Assembly: GCA_017354895.1 (NCBI GenBank) | Contig: CP071493.1 | Coordinates: 7,812,001-7,876,000, forward strand | Direction of reading: 5' to 3' | DNA: 64,000 nt | Source: Podospora comata | Lineage: Eukaryota > Ascomycota > Sordariomycetes > Sordariales > Podosporaceae | Shown here: in pieces, positions 20,328 through 31,597 of the stretch | Position numbering within the stretch: position 1 is the stretch's first letter | Layout: the number at the start of each line of letters is the position of its first letter | Made by a program: the position numbers and the translations under genes | The notes under the pieces: model-generated | Databases searched by the model: none | Seen by the model: only the letters and a program-made list of their open reading frames with translations | What the model was told of the DNA's origin: nothing

Positions 20328-21749
20328 CTAGTCCGCGAGATATCTCTTCCAGCCTGCCTTTGCTAGAGAACGTTTGCCCCCTCCCTCATCCTTGATGATA
20401 AACTTTTCCCAACGAGCGTCAGTGCCAGCTCCAACTACCAGCAGCGAAGTGTCGTCAAGCCAACCAATAACCCCTTTTGGCAGCCTCATAGTCCCAAGTG
20501 TTGAGCTCTCTGTGAGAAGCTGGTTCGCAACAGAGGGTTCATCACCCGCCTCGAAGGGGTGTGTGGCAAAGGAATAAGCATCCTTGACGAATCGAGGCAT
20601 TAAAGGGATCTTGGACAAAATCCCCCATTTCCCTTGATCATTCGCTGTTTCCGGCGCTCCGTCCTCACCCTGGCCACCCAATCTCTTTCCTTTCGGCATG
20701 TCGAAGACATGTAGAGTGGACTTGTCCGATGTGCAAGCGAGCATAGTCCCAGATGGGTTAAACGCAAGAGAAAAAATAGCTGCTGGATCGATTCCTCTCC
20801 GAAGTTCAGCTATCTTGGCGCAGGTCCTGGTTGAGAATACTCGAATCAACGTTCCCTATGTTCCAAGTTAGCAAGCGAACACCGCAGCCAATGCCTTGAA
20901 AATTAAAAGCCACTTACGGTCTCGCTAGCAGTTGCTATAAGCTCGCCATCCAGACTCAGCTGAAGGGCTCGAATGGCCGCTGCGTGGGCCGGGATGATGC
21001 TCACGTTTGACGTAGCAATCTCAACCACTTGCACCTGCCCGGCACTTCGGCCTGGGAATGCGATGATTCTGGATGACATGCGGCAAAGCCCCAGTGGGTT
21101 GTTGACCGTCTCGTAGGCTGTGATGAACGAAGGCGGTTTGGCAAACTTGTATAGCCGGACACTGTTCTGTAGCACCACGACTATCCGTTCCTTAGACAAC
21201 TGAGTGCCCCTCACAGGTGTCAACGCGCTGATATCGAGAGCGGACTTGCTCCTACCCTCGTCCCAGAGGATCAGCTTGTTGGCAGCAAACTTTGGCTTCC
21301 TACCCCCACCGACGATGCCCAGATAGTTAGCCTTGCCCATCATCTGAACCAGCCCAACACCCGCGTTGAATTCTGCTCAGGCTCGTAGTCAGTCTTCAAA
21401 GAGTCAAGAAACGCACACGCAAGACTGATAAGGAAAGACATACCGCGTGCTGTGGTCTGCGTGCATGTTTCCGAGCTAAAGACTTGTCATTGTTAGCGCT
21501 GTTGCACAAAGTAGCCAAGTCCAATGGTCGAGTTCAGAGGGAGTGCCATCATCTTCTTGTGTTACAGGAGAGTCGAGAATTGGGTGGAGCACAGTTGATG
21601 GGTAGCTCAACGACTCTCAAGACACAGGTAAAGCACTTACTCCGAAACCCTGTATTCAGCCCGACAGCAAAACAGCTGCAATCGTCATTAAATGTTATCG
21701 AGAGAACCAGTGGAAGGCTGGTTGTCTCGAGAGGCGGTCGAGTATTCAT
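20328..21749 (-). CDS. HSV2: PROPPIN WD40 protein, Hsv2/SVP1-like 2 (Atg18 family)
   Basis: This beta-propeller binds PtdIns3P/PtdIns(3,5)P2 on endosome, vacuole or autophagosome membranes; Hsv2 types serve micronucleophagy. It has 376 codons in four exons: 21749-21641, 21482-21444 (39 nt), 21372-20918 and 20855-20328. The start reads LVLSITFNDDCSCFAVGLNTGFR. The micro-exon supplies IFSSETCTQTTAR, giving the family run GFRIFSSETCTQ. Later come FNAGVGLVQMMGKANYLGIVGGG and the lipid-binding motif LRRG (in AELRRGID), which replaces the FRRG of Atg18. The LRRG form, short loops and total length favour the Hsv2/WIPI3-4 group over Atg18. The acceptor of the micro-exon is CAAG at 21483; a stronger-looking CTTTAG 7 nt further on would shift the frame. 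The gene converges on IST3. Confidence 0.92.
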
Positions 21750-23006
21750 GATAGTCCCGATTGCCCCGAACCGATGCCGGGGGGTGGTTGCTGATGAAGG
21801 TCGGTGCCGAACAGGATGAGACAGATATGAGCGGATGCAGTGCCGGTCAAAGCTTGATTACGAAAACGAGATAAGAAAAACAAACGGCAACTGACAACGT
21901 CGAGATAGATGGATGACGAGGTGTTGTTGTTGCTATCCGTAAACAGGCTGGGCTTGGCGCTTTGAGTGTGTCAGCTGCACTCCGGCTGCTCCTGAGGTTG
22001 TTGGATGGAGTTCCAGAGAGCCACGCCTGGCAGCGGCCACTTATACGATCTTTTAACAGGCGAGGTTGACCCAAGTCTGTACAAAAGCTTCCTGTTTCAT
22101 GTCCTGTCCAAGATTCACAACTGGCGGAGAGCTGGAACGCAGAAGTGAGTTTTGCAGTCTCAAAGACAGTCACCAGCTTCAACTCCAACTGCGCCAACAA
22201 CGCAATCGCTGATGCTGAGACCATTGAGACAACAGGACTGGGTGAAATCGAGACACGAGGCCTTGCCAGCCGTCCCCAGCTGTTGCCTGCCTATGAAATG
22301 TCCGGGTGGGGAATCTGGAGTCCCGAGGAAGGGGCGCTTCCACCTGGGGATTTGGAGCGCGCCTTTCCCAGACAGGGCTAGCGCTATGTCATGAACGGGC
22401 AACCCCTGAGATTTGCGGGCTGGGGCGGCTGGTCATTACTGCTCCTGTGCTGGGTTGACAGCTCTGGCTGTTAGTGGACGGTGGCTCTCACTCACTGCCA
22501 GAGCCAGAAGTGCTCCGTGCTGAAACTCCTGGGCTCCTGCTGCGGTAGCACCCGCAACAATTTTGTGAAATTGGCATTTTCCGCCTCGACGCCCATCCCG
22601 GCCCTTCTCCTTTTCCCAACCCGAACCGTGATCATCCTCGCCGTCGTCCCATTCCTCGACTCCGACGACGCTTGTTGATTCTACACAAGCATTCATTCGA
22701 GAGTCCGCCTTTTTGGTGCCTGGATACGCCCAATCGTCTATTAATTCTATTCTTGATTGCCTGTTGAACGCTCTGTCGAAGTTCGGCGCTAGTTTTACCC
22801 GTGTTTCCATACAAGTCGCGACTCCACACCAATATCATGTCTTCTCCAGCCGTACGTCTGCCTTTCCCTGTCCATCCAGCTTCCTCAGTGAAGCCCATAA
22901 CCCTTCACATCCTTCGCCCGCAACACAGCTCTCCGCAACCCGCATTTCGCACGTGTGGCAGACCTCAAAACACCCGTCTACACCGAACCTGCATAACTTC
23001 ACAGCT
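21750..23006. other. Divergent promoter region between HSV2 and the septin gene
   Basis: I see no supported coding region. The region near 22700-23000 is pyrimidine-rich and likely holds the septin leader. Short frames at 21847-22224 (-) and 22436-22810 (-) look like chance. Confidence 0.45.
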
Positions 23007-24523
23007 ATGGTTGGAGCTAACAACACGTTGTTTGGCATTGAGCAGAAGATGATCCGCCGAAAGAAGAACGTCAAGAAGGGTATCCAGTTCTGCCTGATGG
23101 TCTGCGGCGCCTCGGGAACTGGTAAGTAAACAAACATCAGCTACAAGGCCGTCATGTTTGGCCATGCTCTTGCGCGCACGTGTGGCTGACTACGCTGGTG
23201 ATTCTTCTAGGCCGTACTACCTTTGTCAACACCCTCTGCGGCAAGCCCGTCCTTGGTCACAAGGAATCGGATGACCCGTCTACTGCGCACGTCGAGGATG
23301 GCGTCAAGATCAAGCCCGTCACCGTCGGTATGCAACCCCCCCCCTTAGGACGAGAACCTGAGGCACGGATAAGCCAGCATCTAACAGTGGATAGAGCTTG
23401 AGTTGGATGAGGAGGGAACGCGCATCTCTCTGACCATCGTCGACACACCGGGCTTTGGCGACCAGATTGACAATGAGGCCAGGTAGGTGCTCCAAAGCCC
23501 GTGGCAGCCAAGACAAGACCGCGTGCTAACTGGTTGGGTACAAACAGCTTTGCCGAGATCGTTGGGTACTTGGAGAGGCAATACGATGACATTCTTGCGG
23601 AGGAGTCGCGTATCAAGCGTAATCCCCGTTTCAGAGACAACCGCATCCACGCCATGCTTTACTTCATCACCCCGACCGGCCATGGGTAATTTATCCTCTG
23701 CTCCCAACTTGGGCCTGAATACCCTGCTAACATACGCGCTAGCCTCCGCGAGCTTGATATCGAGCTCATGAAGCGCCTTGCCCCCAGGGTCAACGTCATC
23801 CCCGTTATTGGCCGGGCCGACTCGCTTACTCCCGCCGAACTCGCAGAGACGAAGAAGCTTGTGATGGAGGATATCGAACACTACCGCATTCCCGTTTACA
23901 ACTTTCCATACGATATTGAGGAGGACGATGAGGACACAGTGGAGGAGAACGCCGAGCTCAGAGGTCTTATGCCATTCGCTATTGTCGGATCGGAAGACAT
24001 CATCGAGATCGGAGGTCGCCAAGTTCGCGCCCGCCAGTACCCTTGGGGTGTCGTCGAGGTTGACAACCCGCGTCACTCCGATTTCTTGGCTATCCGGTCC
24101 GCTCTTCTCCACAGCCACCTTGCTGACTTGAAGGAAATCACCCACGATTTCCTCTACGAAAACTACCGTACCGAGAAGCTCAGCAAGAGCGTCGAGGGTG
24201 GTGCTGGGGTGTAAGTTAATGCGTATGCTTTTGTGGTGAGATACATACTAATCAGCTGCAGCGACTCTTCGATGAACCCTGAGGACCTTGCGTCACAGTC
24301 TGTTCGCCTCAAGGAGGAACAGCTGCGCCGTGAGGAGGAGAAGCTCCGCGAAATCGAGGTCAAGGTTCAACGCGAGATCAACGAGAAGCGCCAGGAGCTC
24401 CTGGCCCGCGAATCCCAGCTCCGCGAGATCGAGGCCCGGATGCAGCGCGAGGCTGCCGCTGCGGCTGCCGCCCAACAAGGGACTCCTTCCAACCACTCGG
24501 AGCCCAATGGCAACCCAGAGTAA
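23007..24523 (+). CDS. Septin, Cdc11/AspA-like
   Basis: This filament-forming GTP-binding protein acts in septum formation, polarity and cortical scaffolds. It has 395 codons in six exons: 23007-23121, 23211-23327, 23395-23482, 23548-23685, 23743-24210 and 24262-24523. A short N-terminus (MVGANNTLFGIEQKMIRRKKNVKKG) with a polybasic membrane-binding patch precedes the GTPase domain. G1 reads GASGTGRTT, with Arg in place of the usual Lys; G3 is DTPGFGD; G4 is represented by GRADSLT. The septin unique element follows (LPF/MPFAIVGS, YPWGVVEVDN, HLADLKEITHDFLYENYRTEKLS). The C-terminal exon is a Glu/Arg-rich coiled coil, then an Ala run. The G1 Arg and the YENYRTE run are like yeast Cdc11 (GQSGSGRST, YERYRTEALS), so I favour the Cdc11/AspA group. 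The septin call itself is firm. Confidence 0.95.
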
Positions 24524-25256
24524 ACCCCATGATGGTATCAGGTTATCGAAGTTTCACGGCTGTCATACCGATATGGCGAAACTTCGAAACTTTCTAGGCG
24601 ACCTGATCTTTCTGTGCAGGCGTTGGTTCTTCTGTTGTGTTTAGAGACAAAATATTCCCCCCCCTGCTGCTTCTGCAATTTTTTTTTTTACCAAGACGAT
24701 ACTAGCTCCAGCCCAAGGCCATGAATGTGACGAGAAACAGAGGACGATGGAGCACGCCCGCAATGGCAGTGACGAAGAGCGACTGGAAAAGGGGTGCGTG
24801 ATAGGCTGGCGGAAAGGGCACAGGGTTCACGCGGAAGTCATCAAGGGAAGGCATAGATGGTGTCGGCTGGATATCAGGTTAGGTGACGAGGTCAAAATTT
24901 GGTAGTTCTCTTTTTGGTTCCAGCCGACGCCATAACCAGGGGGCGAGGCAACGGAAGCATGGGCCCCGTAATGCAGAGGAGGGAGGGTTCTTTGGGAGGT
25001 GGCCAGGCTGTTGTTCTTTCCGTCACGCCTGTCAGCATCAGCTTGCTGGTTATACCCTGAGTCGGCCACTTACTATTTGACTCGCTTTATTTTCCTTTTT
25101 TTCTACTATTGGACTTCTAATGCAGATATCACCTAAATTAAGTTTTCATCTCGACGATTTGTACTCTCTTAACGCTGACTATCCACCCCTCTTCGCTGTG
25201 TGTGATTTACAAATACGAGAAAACCAATGTCCAATCCGCCAAACACCTCAACCTCT
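24524..25256. other. Intergenic between convergent septin and RNase H1 genes
   Basis: This stretch holds the two 3' untranslated regions, with T-rich tracts near 24680 and 25090. No gene or repeat is supported. Confidence 0.5.
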
Positions 25257-25871
25257 CTACCTCCGCAAGCGGCTTTCAACTACAGGCAGCTGAGCCCCGA
25301 GAACGGCCAAGCGATCAGCCGCATCGTTCCCTGGGTCCCCCGAATGTCCCGCCACCTTGGTAAACTTTGTCCTCGCCCCGGCGGCATCCCTCTCGTCAAT
25401 CAGAGCCCGAATAGGCTTGATGATATCGTCGTTCTTAACCGCCGCGCCCTTAGCCGACAACCACCCGTTTCTGACCCATCCCCGATACCACTTTGTCACG
25501 CAGTCAATGGAGTATTGACTGTCTGTTCTGATCTCCACCGACTCGGCGGGGTCAAAAGCCTGAAGCGCGAGGAGGACGGCCATGAGCTCGGCGCGCTGAT
25601 TGGTTTGCAAGGGGCCCGGGAGGCGTTTGGAGATGTTCCTGGGGTCGCCGGCGCCGAAGTAGACTCCTATCCCGGCTGTGGCGTGCCTTTTGCCGTTGCC
25701 GGGGGCGGCGCCGTCGGTGTAGACTACGATCAGTTCGTTTGGGTCGGGGTTGGGTCTGGCTCTTTTGGCGGGGGGCTCTCTGGTGGCGGTTGAGGTTGGG
25801 GGGACTGGGTTCTTTTTGGGGAGGACGATGTTGCTGGTGACGGTGCTTATGATGGGATAGCGAGGGAATGC

Positions 25872-25902
<31 letters not shown>

Positions 25903-26322
25903 GGTGGTGATGGGGAGTTGTCGCGGGCCGGAGCAGGATCATTGCGGTTGGTTCGACCAGGATAGCTGGTTTGAGGCGAGGAATGATCAGAGCCACGTCG
26001 GATGAGATAGGTGGTTTGTGGTGTAGGGTGATCTGGTCCCTGTCGGAAAGGTTGGCGAGTACTGCTGCTGCTAGCCTGCTGGTTTGTCGTGTTTGAAGAA
26101 GAGCGGCCCGCGTTGAACCAATCCTGTGCTTGCTTGCGGGTGGGAAAGCTTTTGTCTATGAAGGTCAGTCAGTGTAAGGTATGCATCATGAAGGAAGAGA
26201 ATCTCACGAATTGCGCCGCCAAAGCCGGTGACTTGGTCACTGGCCTCATCCCAGCTGGTGTAAACACCGGGCTTTTTGCCGACGCGAACAGCATAAAACT
26301 TTGGTCCCTCCTTTCTCGCCAT
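25257..26322 (-). CDS. RNH1: Ribonuclease H1 with N-terminal hybrid-binding domain
   Basis: The enzyme cuts the RNA strand of RNA-DNA hybrids, removing R-loops and primers. It has 337 codons in two exons, 26322-26208 and 26155-25257. Residues about 1-50 form the hybrid-binding (viroplasmin-like) domain: KFYAVRVGKKPGVYTSWDEASDQVTGFGGA, continuing across the intron as HKSFPTRKQAQDWF. A long Ser/Pro-rich linker includes a run of prolines coded by a GGT-type microsatellite near 25875-25905. The catalytic domain starts about residue 185 and has the four carboxylates in VVYTDGAAPGNG, QTNQRAELMAV, IRTDSQYSIDCV and GNDAADRLA. The ATG at 26322 is the first in frame. However, the frame is open about 90 codons further upstream without another ATG. 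Confidence 0.94.
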
Positions 26323-26937
26323 CTGCCAAAGCCTCCAGAAAAAAGAGCGGCGTGCCAGGGTGATTTGTCGCGGATGGCGACGAAGGTCGGCAAGATATAC
26401 TAAAGTGCAACAACTAACGGACAAGGAATCAACGGCGACTTCCTTCGCGTGTGGCTTGGCGCGTCTTTCAGCTCTTAGTTTCAGCGACCAGAAGGTGTGG
26501 TGTGAATAGAAACCTCGCGGAGGCAAATCTGAAATAAATTGATCGAGTTTAGTGGGGTTGGTGGAAGCTGATGCTTTGCCGGGCTCAAACAAACGATTTC
26601 CTCAACACATTCTACGCTATGGCAAACTGCCTACATCAATCAGATTTTAAAAGATCATTCAAAAACAAACACTGTAGACGAAGCAAGCCCTTAGTCATAA
26701 CGGACCGTCCATTTATTGACTCCTGCTGAAACCAAGAATAGTAATCCCATCAGGTCGAGTCATCCCAAAGCCAAAAAAAACAAAAAACAAAGAGGGAAGC
26801 AAACATCAATAATACAAAACGACCTCCGCCCTGTCATACCACGCTCGTCTCTTGATCCCATATCGTACCTTATCGTCCGTCATTCTGAACCTTCCTTCGC
26901 CCATTCACCACGACCACCTCTTTAACCGCCGCCAAAC
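26323..26937. other. Intergenic between RNase H1 and the Bax-inhibitor gene
   Basis: Both flanking genes are on the minus strand. The left part keeps the RNase H1 frame open without an ATG. The right part (26700-26935) is probably the 3' untranslated region of the next gene. No other feature is seen. Confidence 0.45.
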
Positions 26938-27833
26938 TTAGTTATTGTTCTGGCTGTTCAGAATCCGCAAAATGGCCAAGAACAGGTTGATAATGTCAAG
27001 ATACAAACTCAAAGCGGCAGCGATCTCCTCCTCGACATGGTGCTTCCTCATAACGAGCTGTGTGTCCACGAGGATGTAGCCGCTGAAGATCAACGCGGCC
27101 AACAGACCGTAGATGAGCTCAGTGGTGCTGGTGTGAGGAAGGAAGAAGGACATAAACCCGAAGAGGACCAAGCCCCAAAGAGCGCCAAAGAGATATGGCA
27201 TCCATGAAGTGAAGTCGTACTTGGACTGACAAGCGAAGGCCGTCAAGAAGATGAAGATGCCGCCGGTGAGCACGACTGCGTTGAGTACGATAGAAGAGTC
27301 GTAGAAAGAGACGATGACGGAGATGGTGTAGGCTTCAAGAAGTGTGAAGCCGGAGAGGAAGAGCAGATTGGTAGGATATGAGTGACGTTTCCAGTAGGTG
27401 AGGATCATGAGACCCATGGAGCCAAAGAGAGACAGCCAGAGAACGGTGGGGTTATTCTGAATCCAATTTCTGTAGCCATCGCTCATGAAGCTTAGGGAGC
27501 TCACGAGGGTTGTTGCGAGTATTTGGACAGTAAGAATGGTGTAGACTTTGCGGATGAACTGGTTGCGGATCTCGAGGGTAGCTTCGGCAACGGAACCTCC
27601 GAACTAGAGGAGCGCTGTTAGGTCAAGCTGTTGATACAAAATAAGCGCAGGAGTATACCCACCTTGAAGTCATCGGGGATGTTGTCTTCGCTGCTGCGAG
27701 GGGCGCCGCCAAAGAGGGCAGCATTGTCTTGCGCCGAGCTGCTCTCAGCCTGGTACGACGGAGGCGGCTGCGTGTAGAGGTGCGCATCGGGATCTTCCTG
27801 CGCAGCAGGCGTATACTTGGCTGTGCTCGCCAT
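26938..27833 (-). CDS. BXI1: Bax inhibitor-1 family membrane protein (BXI1/Lifeguard-like)
   Basis: This seven-helix membrane protein belongs to the TMBIM family, linked to ER or vacuole calcium leak and stress-induced cell death. It has 278 codons in two exons, 27833-27663 and 27603-26938. The cytosolic N-terminus is Pro/Ser-rich (QPPPSYQAESSSAQ). The membrane core begins about residue 70 after SVAEATLEIRNQFIRKVYTILTVQIL, the family signature in which the protein exits the cytosol. It ends with the sequence HHVEEEIAAALSLYLDIINLFLAILRIL, which holds the conserved acidic residues of the last helix thought to act as a pH-sensing gate. The intron is 59 nt. The length matches fungal Bxi1. The gene is divergent from the dynein gene. 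Confidence 0.94.
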
Positions 27834-28717
27834 TGTGCCTGTTATCAATGTCGGATCAAACTGGTGGTGACCGTTGCGTATAGTTGGCTGTAGATGTTCA
27901 AGCGCAAAAACGTTGCCTATTTGTAGGCAATCGGTGTAATACAGTTGGATGAATGACGATGGCAGCCTTTCACGGAGGATGACCCGAGAGAGTGGGGAAT
28001 GCGCTAGGTGATCAGTGGCGGAGCTGCTGCAGGTAAAGACCAGGTGGATGCCGGAAGGTTCCATTAGCCTGGGGAAGCTCGCCTATTTACATAGATCTGA
28101 CTGCAGCCAAGGCCGTTTTGGTCCCAAGACCTGTAATAACATTGTATTTCTCTCTCGAAGAAAATAGATAAGCCTCTCTGGAGGTGTGATACCGAGTTCG
28201 GAACTGTGACAGTGCACTATATTTCTTTTGAAGAGTCATCGGAGTCACTCGGAAAGGGGAGCGCACAGTTGGGCAAAAGCCCGCCGTGAAGACTATGCAG
28301 CAAAAGGGTGTAGCGGGGGAGCAGGGGTTAGGGTTCAACGAGACAAAGATGTCCACCGCCCGAACCCCCTGCAGTCAGGGTCCACTGGCTGGACTGGCTA
28401 GCAACTCTGTCTGGCATTGGGCAAAAGCCGCCAGTCGCGTCTCCCAACGACGTCCGCGAATGTTTCGGGGAATTTACGGCCCGCATTTGAGCTCTCCTGA
28501 AGTCAACACCTGCTGGAGGGGAGCGTTTTCAGGGCGACCAGCAAACGGAACGATCAATCGACATAGCGGCGCCGGCGGACGGTTATCGAGTGTCTCGCCT
28601 TGCGACCTTTAACTTCGAGCCCAAACACCACGAATCCCTGAACACGCAAATGCGACTCCAGCGACGACAACATCCCATTCAAGCAACACGGTGAGCTCGT
28701 CCTGAACAGGCGCAGCC
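27834..28717. other. Divergent promoter region, BXI1 and dynein LIC
   Basis: I see no supported gene. A telobox-like GGGGTTAGGGTT lies near 28322. Open frames at 28087-28356 (-) and 28286-28612 (+) show no motif. Confidence 0.45.
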
Positions 28718-30537
28718 ATGGCCGGGAATACAAATCGGTACTCGTCTTACACGACAGCCTCTGTTGGGTCAGGATCAGATGGCAAGAACGGCGAGAAGGC
28801 GGAGAAGAAGGATCTCTGGAGCTCCATGCTGGACGGGGTAGCCAGTGCAAAGCGACTGCCAGAAAAGAATATTATTTTACTAGGAGGTACTGTCGACTCC
28901 CAGCGAGAGTTCTTCGAATCCCTCTCCAACAACGAGCTACGCCGAACCCTTGATCGAAACGCATCTCGAATGCCCCCAGTCGCAAACAGCTTTGCACTGG
29001 GGTATACCTACTACGACGTTCTTGATGCCGACCAGGAAGACACCTTGGCTCGCATATCTCTGTACACTCTTACAAACCCCTCGCCGAGCTTCGCGTCTCT
29101 TCTCAAGCCGCTTCTGACGCCTCAGACGATACCCAATACCCTGATTGTAATATTACTGGATTGGTCTCAGCCGTGGAAATGGATGCGCCAGTTGCGGGAG
29201 TGGATTTTGTTACTCAGGACGGTTCTGATCTCGTTAAGCCATGAGTGTATGGCAACAATGGAGGAAGTGATGTTGTCGTGGCGCGACCGCGGTAGGGGTG
29301 GCGGGACCAACCTCGACGGCACAACGGCCTTGCCAGTCGCGGATGATGGTGTTGCTTTACCCCCAGGTCCTGGCGAGTGGGAGGACGCACTGGGTATCCC
29401 ACTATGCGTTGTCGCTCAAAATGTAACATCCCATGGAATCGCCTCCTTTTTCGCAGTAGCTAACCTCAGCCTCGGTAGGCCGAAAAAATGGAATACCTTG
29501 AAAAAACACAAAGTTGGAAGGAGGAGGAGTTTGATGTTGTGTTACAGTTCATGCGGACAGTATTGCTTAGGCGTATGCTGCCCCTATTTTCCAGAGAAAA
29601 CAATCGTCACAATGCTAATGTGGTTCCACAGATGGCGCTTCTCTGATTTACACCACCCCCTCTTTACCCTCGCAACTCCCAAGCTTGATTCACTCAAGCC
29701 TTGGCATCCACTCACTTCTGAAGAAGCAACCACTAAAGCACAATGTCATCGACAGGGACAAGATTGTAGTCCCTCCCAACTGGGACTCGTGGGGTAAGAT
29801 CCGTGTACTACGAGAAGGTTTCGACGTGGAACGTGTCAGCAATGCCTGGACCGCCGATCTCGATCAGCCATTCCCACATCCTCAATCTAACGGCAACACG
29901 TCAAATGGCGAGCCCAATGGCGAAAGCGGTGAAGCTGTTCACGACCAGGAAGAAGAGGACGACGACGACCCCCAGGGCTCGACAGTCAGGCTATACGAGC
30001 TGTCGGTGCAGGATCCCACAATGGACGCCCTCCAGCTGGCGGGGCGCGACACTCACTCGACCGAGCTTGAAGTAAAGAGCGAGGACACCCAAGCCTTCCT
30101 CGGCAAACAGCTCAAGCAGCTCGAGACCTTCAAGAAACAGCACGACGAGACCTTTGGTCAGGACTTTGGCAGCTCCAGAAATAAACCCTTCAAGAAGATT
30201 GAGGAGGATGAGGGGGCGCTGGACCCGTATACTCGGCCGACAGAAGCCAAAGTGTTGGAGCATATTGGCCCGGTGCAGTTCAACATGGGCGGTATCCAAG
30301 TAGACGCGGATGACATGGTTCAGAGGCTCAAGGTGAGCACCCCGGTGAAAATTTTGAACTCTAATCATACCACAGGAGACTAACATTTGTGTCCAGGACC
30401 GTCAAGCATACGGCACCTCCGAGCCAGGCAGCCCAACAGACGAGGTGGGCGCCGAAGCAAACGCCCAAATGGATACCGAAAACCTGCAGGCCTTCTTCCA
30501 AGGCCTGATGAACAGGAAGAGCGGCACAGGCAAATGA
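28718..30537 (+). CDS. Dynein light intermediate chain
   Basis: This is a subunit of cytoplasmic dynein that links the motor heavy chain to cargo adaptors for nuclear migration and endosome transport along microtubules. It has 546 codons in four exons: 28718-29422, 29479-29572, 29632-30332 and 30397-30537. The Ras-like domain starts with NIILLGGTVDSQREFFESL. This is the P-loop position but without the GKS/T lysine, as usual for fungal LICs, so nucleotide hydrolysis is unlikely. It continues with FALGYTYYDVLD, LLDWSQPWKWMRQLREWI, HGASLIYTTPS and HNVIDRDKIVVPPNWDSWGKI, all typical of the family. The acidic loop EEEDDDDPQ follows. The C-terminal part carries the adaptor-binding helix region ENLQAFFQGLMNRK, in which Phe residues contact hook-type adaptors. 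Confidence 0.94.
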
Positions 30538-31597
30538 TCCTTTTGCCAATTTGCCAGCTACATACAGTACTAATAACATTCGCATTCCTACATGACAACA
30601 ACAAACACTCAAGGGGTCAGCCTCTTTTTTCTTCACTTCTTTTCCCATTCATTGTGCGTCGTTGTTAGAAATGGTCGTGTACATGTCTATCTAGCTCCGG
30701 TTAAGAGAGGGAGGGAGGGGGGGGGGAATATGGATTATGTCACCCCTTGTTTTGGAACAAGAAGATTTAGATACCCCCTGTTTTCGATATGGACAGAATA
30801 CCTCTGTCGAGATATATTCGTGACTGATGTTTTGAGCCGGAAGCATTGGCCGTCTGTCTGTTCAAAGCATTGCGGTCCCCGCGGTCATGAATGGGTTTTT
30901 ATTTTCACCAAAAAGATGCGCTTCATGGTAATTCATCGAGTGTGTCTGATGGAGATGGGGGCCTTCCACACAGAGGAGTAGAGGAGAACGCTGTCTTATT
31001 TGGTGTCAGGGTCTCAACATATCTCTAATAGGTCCTGAATGATAGGTGATGGTTCTTTCACAGGTGCTTGAGCATTGTATGGCGATAACCGAGAGGCCTT
31101 GGAGTTATCATTTGCCGCACAGTGTTGGGATCATGTCTGCATATGTAGAGAGAATGCTTCATGCTGGCCCTCTGATGCTCCAACCTCACCTGCGTAGACC
31201 TGCAAAGCCAGGCACATGCTTTATGTCATGAGATTAGGGCCTTTTCAGCAGTTCTCGGCATAAGAATCTCTGTTTCGACACCTGACCACAGCATGAAAAA
31301 GCGAAACACTCAAAACAGCTATCGTGAGTTAGGGAGAAAACACCAAATTCAGCATCTACACGTACCACTTAATTCAACACTCATGCTACTACTAAACACC
31401 TGCCAACTATAAATACATGACCGCTTTGATACAAGAGTCCCGACACACTCAAAAGCTACCATCCCATGCGTTTCATTCGCCCACTGCTCAAGCGTGCCAG
31501 TTCCCGATTCATATATCCCTAATCAGGTCCTGGACCGTCGATATATAACCCTGTCTGCCTCTTACGACTTCAACTTGGCAGGCATCGCCAGGCATGA
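30538..31597. other. Intergenic between convergent dynein LIC and DUF255 genes
   Basis: The stretch holds 3' flanks, including a G-rich run (GGGAGGGAGGGG) at about 30708-30726. No gene, RNA or repeat is supported. Confidence 0.5.
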
